From NCBI GenBank assembly GCA_022376925.1, contig JAIOJX010000025.1, positions 96,747,608 to 96,811,607 on the forward strand: DNA of 64,000 nucleotides. Reading direction: 5' to 3'. The DNA is from Tragulus kanchil (lineage: Eukaryota > Chordata > Mammalia > Artiodactyla > Tragulidae). Made by a program: the position numbers and the translations under genes. The first letter of the stretch is position 1, and each line of letters begins with the position of its first letter. Below are positions 1 to 10,788 of the stretch, piece by piece. Below the pieces are notes generated by a model. That model saw nothing but the letters and a program-made list of their open reading frames with translations. It was not told the DNA's origin and did no database searches.

Positions 1-1623
1 CAGATGATTTCCAGTGTTTATGATCTTGACAACTTCCAGTGTTTATGATCTTGACAACATATGTATCTTAACTAAAAACTGCCTGGGAGTTCTCTCTTCT
101 ACCTCTTCTTGTTACTTGAATGTGATCGCAATAGGCTTCTAAACTTTGCACCTTCCCCCAACAGAAAGTGTGATGAGACTCTATGTCCAGGAAAGGTCCT
201 TCTTGGCCTTGAGGGACAAAAAGCCATTAAAACTGGAAAATCTGACTATTGATTGGTTATGCTTTTAGAGAAAGATCTTGATCAAAGGGGGGAAACAAAC
301 AAACAAAAAGAAACCTGGGTTAAACAGAGTTGGGAGAACAGAAAGGAGAGTTCTCATAGTCTGTGAGGATAGGAGATACCAAATGGAAGAAGAAAGCCTT
401 CTCTTCTTTCCTGGTAAAAGCTCAGCCAAAGGAGTACCATGGGATCTTTATTTACTACAGTCCTTCCAACTTTCTTTTCCCTTCTTTATAAGAGCTATCC
501 TTTTCTTACTCTGTGAGGACTTTTGTGTGTCTCATCATGGTTGCCAATCCTGACTCTGACTCTCTATGATGCTCTGTAGGAAATTCTTTGCATATAATTC
601 TGGTTTGTCATTGTTCACGTTTGCTTTTTATTTAAAAGATTACAGTAGAAAATATTATGCTGTATATGCTATTGGAATTATTTTGTTATTGTTGAAGAAG
701 AATCTTTACATATGGTTATTTCAGCCCAACAGGCTGAATTATATACTCTTACATGGGTCTGTACTTTAGCCAAGGACAGAATTTGATTTTAGAGTAAGTA
801 GCTCATCATATTGGAATGTTGTGAAAACAGTGTCCTCAGTGGAGAGGATTCTGGTATGTACTGCTAAGCAACCTTTGTGCCACCAAACTTCAAAGAATGT
901 GCTCTTGGGCTCATATGATAAATTTAAAGAAGACACTTCACCCTTAACTGGACCTGTACATCATCTAGTGACCTGAAAGTAAAGATTTCTCAGAATTGAG
1001 ACAGCTTTCCTAAGATATCAGGACCAGGCCTATTTGAAGTTTTTCACCAAAGTTTTGATGATGACACAGTGCTTCAGATGATTTCCAGTGTTTATGATCT
1101 TGACAACTTCCAGTGTTTATGATCTTGACAACATATGTATCTTAACTAAAAACTGCCTGGGAGTTCTCTTCTACCTCTTCTTGTTACTTGAATGTGATCG
1201 CAATAGGCTTCTAAACTTTGCACCTTCCCCCAACAGAAAGTGTGATGAGACTCTATGTCCAGGAAAGGTCCTTCTTGGCCTTGAGGGACAAAAAGCCATT
1301 AAAACTGGAAAATCTGACTATTGATTGGTTATGCTTTTAGAGAAAGATCTTGATCAAAGGGGGGAAACAAACAAACAAAAAGAAACCTGGGTTAAACAGA
1401 GTTGGGAGAACAGAAAGGAGAGTTCTCATAGTCTGTGAGGATAGGAGATACCAAATGGAAGAAGAAAGCCTTCTCTTCTTTCCTGGTAAAAGCTCAGCCA
1501 AAGGAGTACCATGGGATCTTTATTTACTACAGTCCTTCCAACTTTCTTTTCCCTTCTTTATAAGAGCTATCCTTTTCTTACTCTGTGAGGACTTTTGTGT
1601 GTCTCATCATGGTTGCCAATCCT
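1..1623. repeat. Tandem duplication unit 1 (left copy cut by window edge)
   Basis: Positions 1-551 match 1075-1623 in the same orientation. They differ by a 2-base TC length change near position 91. The left copy begins outside the window. If the spacing of about 1,072-1,074 bp holds, the right copy starts at about 552 with no inserted bases. The part at 331-551 also occurs a third time at 2552-2774. Confidence 0.95.
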
Positions 1624-1870
1624 AACTTGCAGTTCACTGCTGGTTTGGAATCAATCTCTTTTTTTGCTGGAGAAATAACTGTTTTAAAGGTCAACACTCC
1701 CGTATATATTGTTCTAAATAATCTATATATCTTGCTATCTGATATTAAATCTTTCTGTTCTCCATTATTTTTCTCCTCATCCTCTTATAATAATCATCCT
1801 CCAAAGTTGTCATGGCCAGGGTAGGTTCTATATTCTTCTGTATAAATTCTATAATAAACTATTGAGGTGA

Positions 1871-1871
<1 letters not shown>

Positions 1872-1906
<35 letters not shown>
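1872..1906. repeat. CA microsatellite (left copy)
   Basis: A 35-base uninterrupted CA run, with an identical-length copy at 3023-3057 in the right copy of unit 2. Confidence 0.98.
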
Positions 1907-1909
<3 letters not shown>

Positions 1910-2177
1910 TTCACACAAACAGATATTGACAGTGAATACTCTTTCATGAAATATGCAATTTAATTAGAATTATTACTTTTATGAGATTGAGATTTCCTCT
2001 CCATGATTACAAGATATATCTTCACTTCTGTTTTCAAATAAAGTTTGGTAAATTATTTTGGACAGTCTTGAACATCATTGAAAAGTTGCTTCTGGGCATT
2101 AATGTCTTTCTTTCTTTGCTGTTGTATTGTCATATTATTATTTTATGTTTAAATATTTTAGTATTTACTTTTAATTT

Positions 2178-2520
2178 TATTTATTTATTTTATTTTTGGC
2201 TGTGTTGAGTCTTTGTTTATGCATGGGCTTTTCTCTAGTTGTGGGGAGGTGGAGCTACTGTCAGGTTACAGTTTGTGGGCTTCTTGTTGCAATGACTTTT
2301 CTTGTTGCAGAGCATGGGCTCTAGGGTGCACAGGCTTCACTGGTTATGGCAGGGATGCTCAGTAGTTGTGGCTCCTGGGCTCTAGAGCACAGGTTCAATA
2401 GTTGTGTTGCATAGGTTTAGTTGTTTTGCAATATGTGGAATCTTCTTAGATCAGGGATCAAACCTGTGTCTCCTGCATTAACAGGTGGATTCTTTACCTT
2501 TGAGCTAGTACGGAAGCCCT
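2178..2520 (-). mobile_element. tRNA-derived CHR-type SINE (left copy)
   Basis: Read on the minus strand, it begins with a tRNA-Glu-like head. The complement reads 'acctgtgtctcctgcatt' and 'ggattctttacctttgagc'. It runs through a body with repeated GTTGC-type motifs and ends at the T-rich 'ttttatttttggc', which is the complement of an A-rich tail. This matches the general layout of the CHR-2 family of cetartiodactyl SINEs. The subfamily is not settled by eye. The left copy of unit 2 stops right after this element. Confidence 0.8.
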
Positions 2521-3021
2521 TTTTTTTTCTTTTAACTTGACAAAAAAAAAAGTTGGGAGAACAGAAAGGAGAGTTCTCATAGTCTGTGAGGATAGGAGAT
2601 ACCAAATGGAAGAAGAAAGCCTTCTCTTCTTTCCTGGTAAAAGCTCAGCCAAAGGAGTACCATGGGATCTTTATTTACTACAGTCCTTCCAACTTTCTTT
2701 TCCCTTCTTTATAAGAGCTATCCTTTTCTTACTCTGTGAGGACTTTTGTGTGTCTCATCATGGTTGCCAATCCTAACTTGCAGTTCACTGCTGGTTTGGA
2801 ATCAATCTCTTTTTTTGCTGGAGAAATAACTGTTTTAAAGGTCAACACTCCCGTATATATTGTTCTAAATAATCTATATATCTTGCTATCTGATATTAAA
2901 TCTTTCTGTTCTCCATTATTTTTCTCCTCATCCTCTTATAATAATCATCCTCCAAAGTTGTCATGGCCAGGGTAGGTTCTATATTCTTCTGTATAAATTC
3001 TATAATAAACTATTGAGGTGA

Positions 3022-3022
<1 letters not shown>

Positions 3023-3057
<35 letters not shown>
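3023..3057. repeat. CA microsatellite (right copy)
   Basis: A 35-base CA run with the same length as the run at 1872-1906. Confidence 0.98.
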
Positions 3058-3060
<3 letters not shown>

Positions 3061-3328
3061 TTCACACAAACAGATATTGACAGTGAATACTCTTTCATGA
3101 AATATGCAATTTAATTAGAATTATTACTTTTATGAGATTGAGATTTCCTCTCCATGATTACAAGATATATCTTCACTTCTGTTTTCAAATAAAGTTTGGT
3201 AAATTATTTTGGACAGTCTTGAACATCATTGAAAAGTTGCTTCTGGGCACTTAACGGCTTTCTTTCTTTGCTGTTGTATTGTCATATTATTATTTTATGT
3301 TTAAATATTTTAGTATTTACTTTTAATT

Positions 3329-3672
3329 TTATTTATTTATTTTATTTTTGGCTGTGTTGAGTCTTTGTTTATGCATGGGCTTTTCTCTAGTTGTGGGGAG
3401 GTGGAGCTACTGTCAGGTTACAGTTTGTGGGCTTCTTGTTGCAATGACTTTTCTTGTTGCAGAGCATGGGCTCTAGGGTGCACAGGCTTCACTGGTTATG
3501 GCAGGGATGCTCAGTAGTTGTGGCTCCTGGGCTCTAGAGCACAGGTTCAATAGTTGTGTTGCATAGGTTTAGTTGTTTTGCAATATGTGGAATCTTCTTA
3601 GATCAGGGATCAAACCTGTGTCTCCTGCATTAACAGGTGGATTCTTTACCTTTGAGCTAGTACGGAAGCCCT
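3329..3672 (-). mobile_element. tRNA-derived CHR-type SINE (right copy)
   Basis: Near-identical second copy of the element at 2178-2520. Here its tRNA-side edge has been hit by a second SINE, and the 10-base target site at 3666-3675 lies across its end. Confidence 0.8.
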
Positions 3673-3675
3673 TTC

Positions 3676-3987
3676 TTTTCTTTTTTTTGTTTGTATCTTT
3701 TTGGGGGAGGGGATTAGGGAGCAGGGTGGGGTGGGCGGGCCACTTCTATTGGTCTTTCATTTATCTATTTTCATCCATCTTTTGTTCTTTGGGTCTTCCA
3801 TTGCAGTGGCCTCTGTTGTCGCAGAGCAGGGGCTCTGGGCACATGCACACCAGAGCTCTAGCTCAGTAATTGAACACATTGGTCCAGCCACTCTGGGGCA
3901 CGTGGGATCTTCCCAGGCCAGGGAACGGACCGGCACCCCTTGCATTGCAAGGCAGTGTCCTTACCCACAGGACCACCAGGGAAGCCC
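3676..3987 (-). mobile_element. Second CHR-type SINE, with target-site duplication
   Basis: The minus-strand element shows the typical end 'ggaccaccagggaagccc', an internal 'gggatcttcccaggccaggg', and a tail side of 'tttcatttatctattttcat'. It is flanked by perfect 10-base direct repeats 'aagccctttc' at 3666-3675 and 3988-3997. This gives good evidence of retroposition into the edge of the older SINE. Confidence 0.85.
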
Positions 3988-4189
3988 AAGCCCTTTCATA
4001 TAATTATTTAAATAAAATGAAAATTATGAATCTTCAATTTGAGAAGTTTTGATAGTCATATAAATCTTCATATATTCAAAACAAAATATGAATCATTTTC
4101 ACTACTCCAGACAGTTTTTCATGCTGTATTCCCGTGAAATTTTCACTTACTATGAAAATAAATACTTACTGATTTTTATCATAAGTTTT

Positions 4190-4580
4190 ACCTATTCATG
4201 GACTTCATATAAATCGTATTATACAGTCTGCACTTTTTTGTGTGTGGTTCATCCTCAACATGATGTTTTGGGTTTCTTTTTTATTGTTGTATGAGCAACA
4301 TTTCATTTGATTTGTTGTACTATTCTTTTACATGATTATACTACAGTAAGCTTATAGACATTTGTGTTGTTCCAGTTTCTACGTATTAGTGAGAAAATCT
4401 CCTATGAATTCCTAAGAAAATTGTGCAATTCTCTTTCTGGGTAGATGTCTTTCTTTCTCTGGGGTAAATACCTGGAATAGAATTGCTAAGGTATAAGTAA
4501 GTATATAACTTTATAACAGGTTGCCGAAACAGTTCTCCAGAATGAAAGAAACATTTTACATCCACCCACACTTTATAGTT
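4190..4580 (-). mobile_element. Old L1 fragment (left copy)
   Basis: The plus strand reads like the complement of an L1 ORF2 3' region. Diagnostic wording is 'ttctctggggtaaatacctg', 'gaatagaattgctaagg', 'ggttgccgaaacagttctcc' and 'cattttacatccacccaca'. It is diverged and has no intact frame. Confidence 0.7.
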
Positions 4581-5346
4581 TTTCTTCCTTTGTAAAAATT
4601 GGCTTTTTAGAAAGTTGCATGTTACATTTGCTTATTCCTGGTACATTATTGATAGAAGTAATCTTTTAATATTGTCCTTGTATCAAATATATATGCTGAA
4701 CTTTCTCATTAATAAGACTTTATAAATCAGTCTTTTTAAATTTTCTGTACCTATTGGTTAATTTCTATTAGATACAAACATACTGGCATGCTGTAACATT
4801 CTCAAATAACCAGCTTCTGTCCTCAAAGAGCCTACAATTTAGTTTACCATATAAGAGCACAGTGTGATATTTCTTACCATATGTTTTTCCACATTTGTCA
4901 TCCTTAATTTGGATAGGGTCACTATCACTAGTTCTTGCCAATTCTTAACTCTTGAAACAGTTAACATGTTTGGCGCCTCCATTTTCTTGATCTTTCTTTC
5001 TCTGTCCCTCTCTCTCTTGTTGCATGCACACACACACACTTTCTCTCTCCCTAACCTTATTTATCCAGCCCATTAAACTTGAAGCAAAGGTTGCTGAATA
5101 GAGAAGCTAAGGATAGAAGTTACCTGAGTTCCTTAGTTGGTTCATAGATAATAGTGTTATTATAGGACCACACAGCCTACATGGGTTGGAGATTTAAGTG
5201 AAAAGACACACTTTTACAGATCTTCTACAGGATAAAAATTTATCTTGAATCATTTTCACTACTCCAGACAGTTTTTCATGCTGTATTCCCGTGAAATTTT
5301 CACTTACTATGAAAATAAATACTTACTGATTTTTATCATAAGTTTT

Positions 5347-5737
5347 ACCTATTCATGGACTTCATATAAATCGTATTATACAGTCTGCACTTTTTTGTGT
5401 GTGGTTCATCCTCAACATGATGTTTTGGGTTTCTTTTTTATTGTTGTATGAGCAACATTTCATTTGATTTGTTGTACTATTCTTTTACATGATTATACTA
5501 CAGTAAGCTTATAGACATTTGTGTTGTTCCAGTTTCTACGTATTAGTGAGAAAATCTCCTATGAATTCCTAAGAAAATTGTGCAATTCTCTTTCTGGGTA
5601 GATGTCTTTCTTTCTCTGGGGTAAATACCTGGAATAGAATTGCTAAGGTATAAGTAAGTATATAACTTTATAACAGGTTGCCGAAACAGTTCTCCAGAAT
5701 GAAAGAAACATTTTACATCCACCCACACTTTATAGTT
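5347..5737 (-). mobile_element. Old L1 fragment (right copy)
   Basis: Second copy of the 4190-4580 fragment within unit 3. It is non-coding. Confidence 0.7.
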
Positions 5738-7074
5738 TTTCTTCCTTTGTAAAAATTGGCTTTTTAGAAAGTTGCATGTTACATTTGCTTATTCCTGGTA
5801 CATTATTGATAGAAGTAATCTTTTAATATTGTCCTTGTATCAAATATATATGCTGAACTTTCTCATTAATAAGACTTTATAAATCAGTCTTTTTAAATTT
5901 TCTGTACCTATTGGTTAATTTCTATTAGATACAAACATACTGGCATGCTGTAACATTCTCAAATAACCAGCTTCTGTCCTCAAAGAGCCTACAATTTAGT
6001 TTACCATATAAGAGCACAGTGTGATATTTCTTACCATATGTTTTTCCACATTTGTCATCCTTAATTTGGATAGGGTCACTATCACTAGTTCTTGCCAATT
6101 CTTAACTCTTGAAACAGTTAACATGTTTGGCGCCTCCATTTTCTTGATCTTTCTTTCTCTGTCCCTCTCTCTCTTGTTGCATGCACACACACACACTTTC
6201 TCTCTCCCTAACCTTATTTATCCAGCCCATTAAACTTGAAGCAAAGGTTGCTGAATAGAGAAGCTAAGGATAGAAGTTACCTGAGTTCCTTAGTTGGTTC
6301 ATAGATAATAGTGTTATTATAGGACCACACAGCCTACATGGGTTGGAGATTTAAGTGAAAAATACAGATTTGTTCAGCTACTGAAATTTGGAAATTAATT
6401 TGCTTCTGAAGTTTGAGTCTATACTTTCATACAAAGAAGAAATTAATTACAAAACAGTAAGTGGTAGCTTGAGGTCAAACTTAAGGCACCAGGGAAACAC
6501 AGAGAAGGATATCTCACTCGGCTTTAAAAGTTAGAGAATGGTTTCTAGAGGACTTACACCCTAAACTGCAAAAATTCACAGGCATTATTGTACTCCAGCA
6601 CAGTTTCTAGAATATGGTCATTCTGAAATGCTTTCTGAATGAATCGGTGAACTCTGTCAATGACCAGAATAGAGATGTGTCTCTGAGCATGTCTGTAAAG
6701 GGTTTCTGATTAATCTAACCCTCGAAAAGATGACATTCCATCTGGACCAGTCTTAGAGGCTAAGACTTTTTGGAGAACAGCTACATGTGTTCCAGTTGTG
6801 GATTGATGACCAGAAATGAAAACCTGTCTTTCTCATCTGCCTTACACGATAGCATAGTTACAGTTGCTAGCCTCTTGGCCTCTTCTCCTTGCTGTTTATA
6901 TTCCTATAGCTTCACAGAATTTGCATTTCAAGCAATCCTAGGAGATTTATCAGAAACAGAGAAAACCAGAGCTCAGATAAGATAATAAAAAGAAAAACCA
7001 GAAGAGAGAACAAAGGTGTTTGCTTATCTTTAGAAGGCTTAGAGGACCACAGACTGAGGCTGAGGATGGGCCAA

Positions 7075-7079
7075 GAGAA

Positions 7080-7112
<33 letters not shown>

Positions 7113-7128
7113 CAGAAAAGGGGAGAGA
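7075..7128. repeat. GA-rich simple repeat
   Basis: Imperfect GAGA/GACA repeat. The serine/leucine-rich reading frames over it are an artefact of the repeat. Confidence 0.9.
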
Positions 7129-7916
7129 AAGAGAAATTGAAAGCAAATTGGTCCAGTGACAATAGTGACCTAATGGTTCAGAAGTAAATCCATGGTAACC
7201 TGGGGAAACTACCTGAAAGGAAATAGCTGCCGGAGAAAGAACATTTTTGCTTTGGATGAAAAACACTGGAAAGAAACTTTAAACATACTCCCTGTCTTTA
7301 ATCTTAGCACAATGGTAGAACCTGTTCAACACATTAAGACACTCTAGGTCATTTATACAAATTAGTCAATTCTTTCATAAAAGAGATGAGGATCTTATTA
7401 AAAATAAAGAAGCCTCCGAGCTTTATTTCAATACTTGAGGGGACTAAGTGAGTGCTCTTCTAATTGCTTTCTGTGTTTTCCTTGATGGATGTTAAATACT
7501 CATATAATCAAGTCAAAAGCATTTTTTCCCTGAGAAGTGCTCTCTAAGCCATGACAGATAATATTAGGTGTAACATGTTCTGCAAGGGTTGCCATGGTAA
7601 GAGTTCGTTTGCTTCCCCCTACCCCATCTTTCCATAAATAACAAGTGGAAGAGTGAAGAAAGCCTGTTTAAAAAAGATGTCTGGGGCCAGAGTAATTATT
7701 TAGTGCTTTGCCATGCAGAAGAGTCAGATTTTATGCTAAATATATTTTGTATTAAAAGAACTTTCATTTTGTCTCTACCATCTCTCTCTTTCTGCTTTGG
7801 GTAGGTAGCCTGATTTTCAACATTTGACAGTTTCAAGCACTACCACCCAAACTAGCAGATTTAAAAATAACAATTTATTTATTATTATTATTTGATTTAA
7901 TGAAGCAGCAATGTGG

Positions 7917-7939
7917 GGTGTGTGTGTGTGTGTGTGTGT
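7917..7939. repeat. TG microsatellite
   Basis: Uninterrupted TG run of about 22 bases. Confidence 0.95.
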
Positions 7940-8050
7940 ATGCAGTTGGATTTCAGTAGCAGTTCATTCCTGTAAATGCCAACTCTGTCTTAATTATGAG
8001 AGACACAGTAGTCATCTGATTTTACATTAAGGTTTCAAACATGCCTTTTG

Positions 8051-10431
8051 TTTCCTTTCTGGAAGGGAAACTCAGTTAAGACTTATATGCCTCCTGAAAA
8101 TTTCGAATGTATTTTCATGGAATCCTTAGCAATTCTCTCTTGTGGAGTAGATCACCATGAGGTGACATGAAAATTCTTCTTTCTTCCTCTGAACAGATCC
8201 ACCTTGGTGTTCAGTTTAGCAAATATTCTGGGATGTTCTGAGGAACCAGAAATAATTAGGACGTAGTCCTTGTCCTCTAGGAGTTCTTATTCTTCTAGTT
8301 TGTTTTCAGAACGTTAGTCTTGGGTTGAGGGGGTATTCTTTGTGGGCTGGAGAATGGTATTCTGGGGGCAGATGCCAAAATGTATAGGGTGGAAGCCATA
8401 TCAATTGTGACCATAGATTTGGGTGACTTAGAAGAGTGTGAGTGTAACTGGCTTCATTGTCTAGAAACAGAGTGATGTTAAGGAGAGCCACTGTTCTTGC
8501 TTACCCTGTCCTCAGTGGTTACTGGAAGACTACAGCAGCCCCAGGACTGAGGTCTGAGCAATTAAGAGAGAGATGTGTCCATAGTTAGCCTCTCCTGCCA
8601 AGAGGCTTCTGCTGCCTTTTAAGCCAGAATAGCTCTGGGGTTTCTGCTCAGTTCCTTCCTTTCTAGCTGAGCCCTCTAGATGTCCATTTGGGATGATGCA
8701 GTGACTCTGTGTGCACATCCTGACATGAACATTCATATTGTGTCTCCAGGATTTTGGCTAAAGAAGGGGCCTACTACCTGGCCAAGCACAGGGAAGGCAT
8801 CAGAGCAGCGTATTACCACAAAATTATTATACAATAAACCTTAAAAAATACTTTTGATTTTTTTCAGGTAATAGAAAAAATTAGTACATCAAATCTGCAA
8901 TATAGGATAAAATAAATAATACCATGATACATAATTTTAAGAAAAAAGTAGATGTGTTCATATAAAAGTATTAAGTACTAATGTTTATCATGTATCAGTC
9001 AGGGAAGACTGGCTGCTATAATAAATAATCCCTCAGTGTCAGAGCTTAATCAGTAAAGGTTTATCCTGTATGTCACAGTTCCGTATGAGTTGGCATCATA
9101 GCTCCGTTCCATGTAGTCATGAATGCCCCAGGCTCTTTGCAACTAGCTGCTCCATTATCCACCAAGCCTTCAGTCCTCCATTAGATCATGTGAGTACTGT
9201 TGAGAGGAGCTAACAGGGAGAGCTTGAAGTGAAGTATGTTTCAAAATTTTCCTTTCTGGAAGGAAACTGTTAAGACTTATATGCCTCCTGAAAATTTCGA
9301 ATGTATTTTCATGGAATCCTTAGCAATTCTCTCTTGTGGAGTAGATCACCATGAGGTGACATGAAAATTCTTCTTTCTTCCTCTGAACAGATCCACCTTG
9401 GTGTTCAGTTTAGCAAATATTCTGGGATGTTCTGAGGAACCAGAAATAATTAGGACGTAGTCCTTGTCCTCTAGGAGTTCTTATTCTTCTAGTTTGTTTT
9501 CAGAACGTTAGTCTTGGGTTGAGGGGGTATTCTTTGTGGGCTGGAGAATGGTATTCTGGGGGCAGATGCCAAAATGTATAGGGTGGAAGCCATATCAATT
9601 GTGACCATAGATTTGGGTGACTTAGAAGAGTGTGAGTGTAACTGGCTTCATTGTCTAGAAACAGAGTGATGTTAAGGAGAGCCACTGTTCTTGCTTACCC
9701 TGTCCTCAGTGGTTACTGGAAGACTACAGCAGCCCCAGGACTGAGGTCTGAGCAATTAAGAGAGAGATGTGTCCATAGTTAGCCTCTCCTGCCAAGAGGC
9801 TTCTGCTGCCTTTTAAGCCAGAATAGCTCTGGGGTTTCTGCTCAGTTCCTTCCTTTCTAGCTGAGCCCTCTAGATGTCCATTTGGGATGATGCAGTGACT
9901 CTGTGTGCACATCCTGACATGAACATTCATATTGTGTCTCCAGGATTTTGGCTAAAGAAGGGGCCTACTACCTGGCCAAGCACAGGGAAGGCATCAGAGC
10001 AGCGTATTACCACAAAATTATTATACAATAAACCTTAAAAAATACTTTTGATTTTTTTCAGGTAATAGAAAAAATTAGTACATCAAATCTGCAATATAGG
10101 ATAAAATAAATAATACCATGATACATAATTTTAAGAAAAAAGTAGATGTGTTCATATAAAAGTATTAAGTACTAATGTTTATCATGTATCAGTCAGGGAA
10201 GACTGGCTGCTATAATAAATAATCCCTCAGTGTCAGAGCTTAATCAGTAAAGGTTTATCCTGTATGTCACAGTTCCGTATGAGTTGGCATCATAGCTCCG
10301 TTCCATGTAGTCATGAATGCCCCAGGCTCTTTGCAACTAGCTGCTCCATTATCCACCAAGCCTTCAGTCCTCCATTAGATCATGTGAGTACTGTTGAGAG
10401 AGGAGCTAACAGGGAGAGCTTGAAGTGAAGT
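8051..10431. repeat. Tandem duplication unit 4, about 1.18 kb
   Basis: Positions 8051-9235 match 9248-10431 at a spacing of 1,194-1,197 bp. Small length changes occur near 8066 (3 bases) and 9204 (2 bases). Junction bases are 9236-9247 (12 bp). The left copy stops within the first bases of the Bov-tA SINE, which is complete only after the right copy. Confidence 0.97.
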
Positions 10432-10634
10432 GAAAGTTGCTCAGTTGTATCCAACTCTTTGTGACAGAGTGGTCTTAGCCCACTGGGCTCCTTTGTCCAG
10501 GGGATTCTCCAGGCAAGAATACTGGGGTGGGTTGCCATTCCCTTTGCCAGGAGATCCTCTTAACCCAGGGATTGAACCTGGGTCTTCTGCATTGCAGGCA
10601 GATTCTTTACCTTCTGAGCCACCAGGGAAGCAGT
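10422..10634 (-). mobile_element. Bov-tA/Bov-A family SINE
   Basis: Minus-strand element with the diagnostic 'gggattctccaggcaagaat', 'gggtgggttgccattccc' and a tRNA-like end 'gagccaccagggaagc'. It is flanked by an 8-base direct repeat 'gagagctt' at 10414-10421 and 10635-10642. This family is ruminant-specific. Confidence 0.9.
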
Positions 10635-10788
10635 GAGAGCTTAGAGAACTGCATAGGAAGTTTCAATGGGGTTTGGGAAGGATGGTTATCACACCCATGC
10701 CATTCCTTTGGCCATATTTCAATTGCATGGCCACACAACTTTAAGGGAAGCTGGAAACTGTGGTCTAGTGCAGGTGGGAGAGAAACTC

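Larger units (their letters stand above)
1400..3674. repeat. Tandem duplication unit 2, about 1.12 kb
   Basis: Positions 1400-2522 match 2551-3674 at a spacing of 1,151-1,152 bp. Junction bases 2523-2550 are mostly T and A runs. Copies are nearly identical except for a small cluster of changes at 2100-2110 versus 3251-3262. The unit contains an equal-length CA microsatellite and a CHR-type SINE in both copies. Confidence 0.97.
4089..6361. repeat. Tandem duplication unit 3, 1.116 kb
   Basis: Positions 4089-5204 match 5246-6361 at a constant spacing of 1,157 bp, with no difference that I noticed by eye. Junction bases 5205-5245 (41 bp) belong to neither copy. Confidence 0.97.
6362..8050. other. 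Unduplicated sequence, no gene recognised
   Basis: This stretch lies outside the duplicated blocks. It holds a GA-rich microsatellite at about 7075-7128 and a TG run at about 7917-7939. Frames here are short, and two overlapping minus-strand ones come from the GA tract. I recognise no exon or conserved protein. Confidence 0.6.

Noticed and set aside
10560..10634. tRNA gene suggested by tRNA-like sequence
   Set aside because: It is the degenerate tRNA-derived head of a Bov-tA SINE and lacks an intact tRNA fold. The same applies to the other SINE heads.
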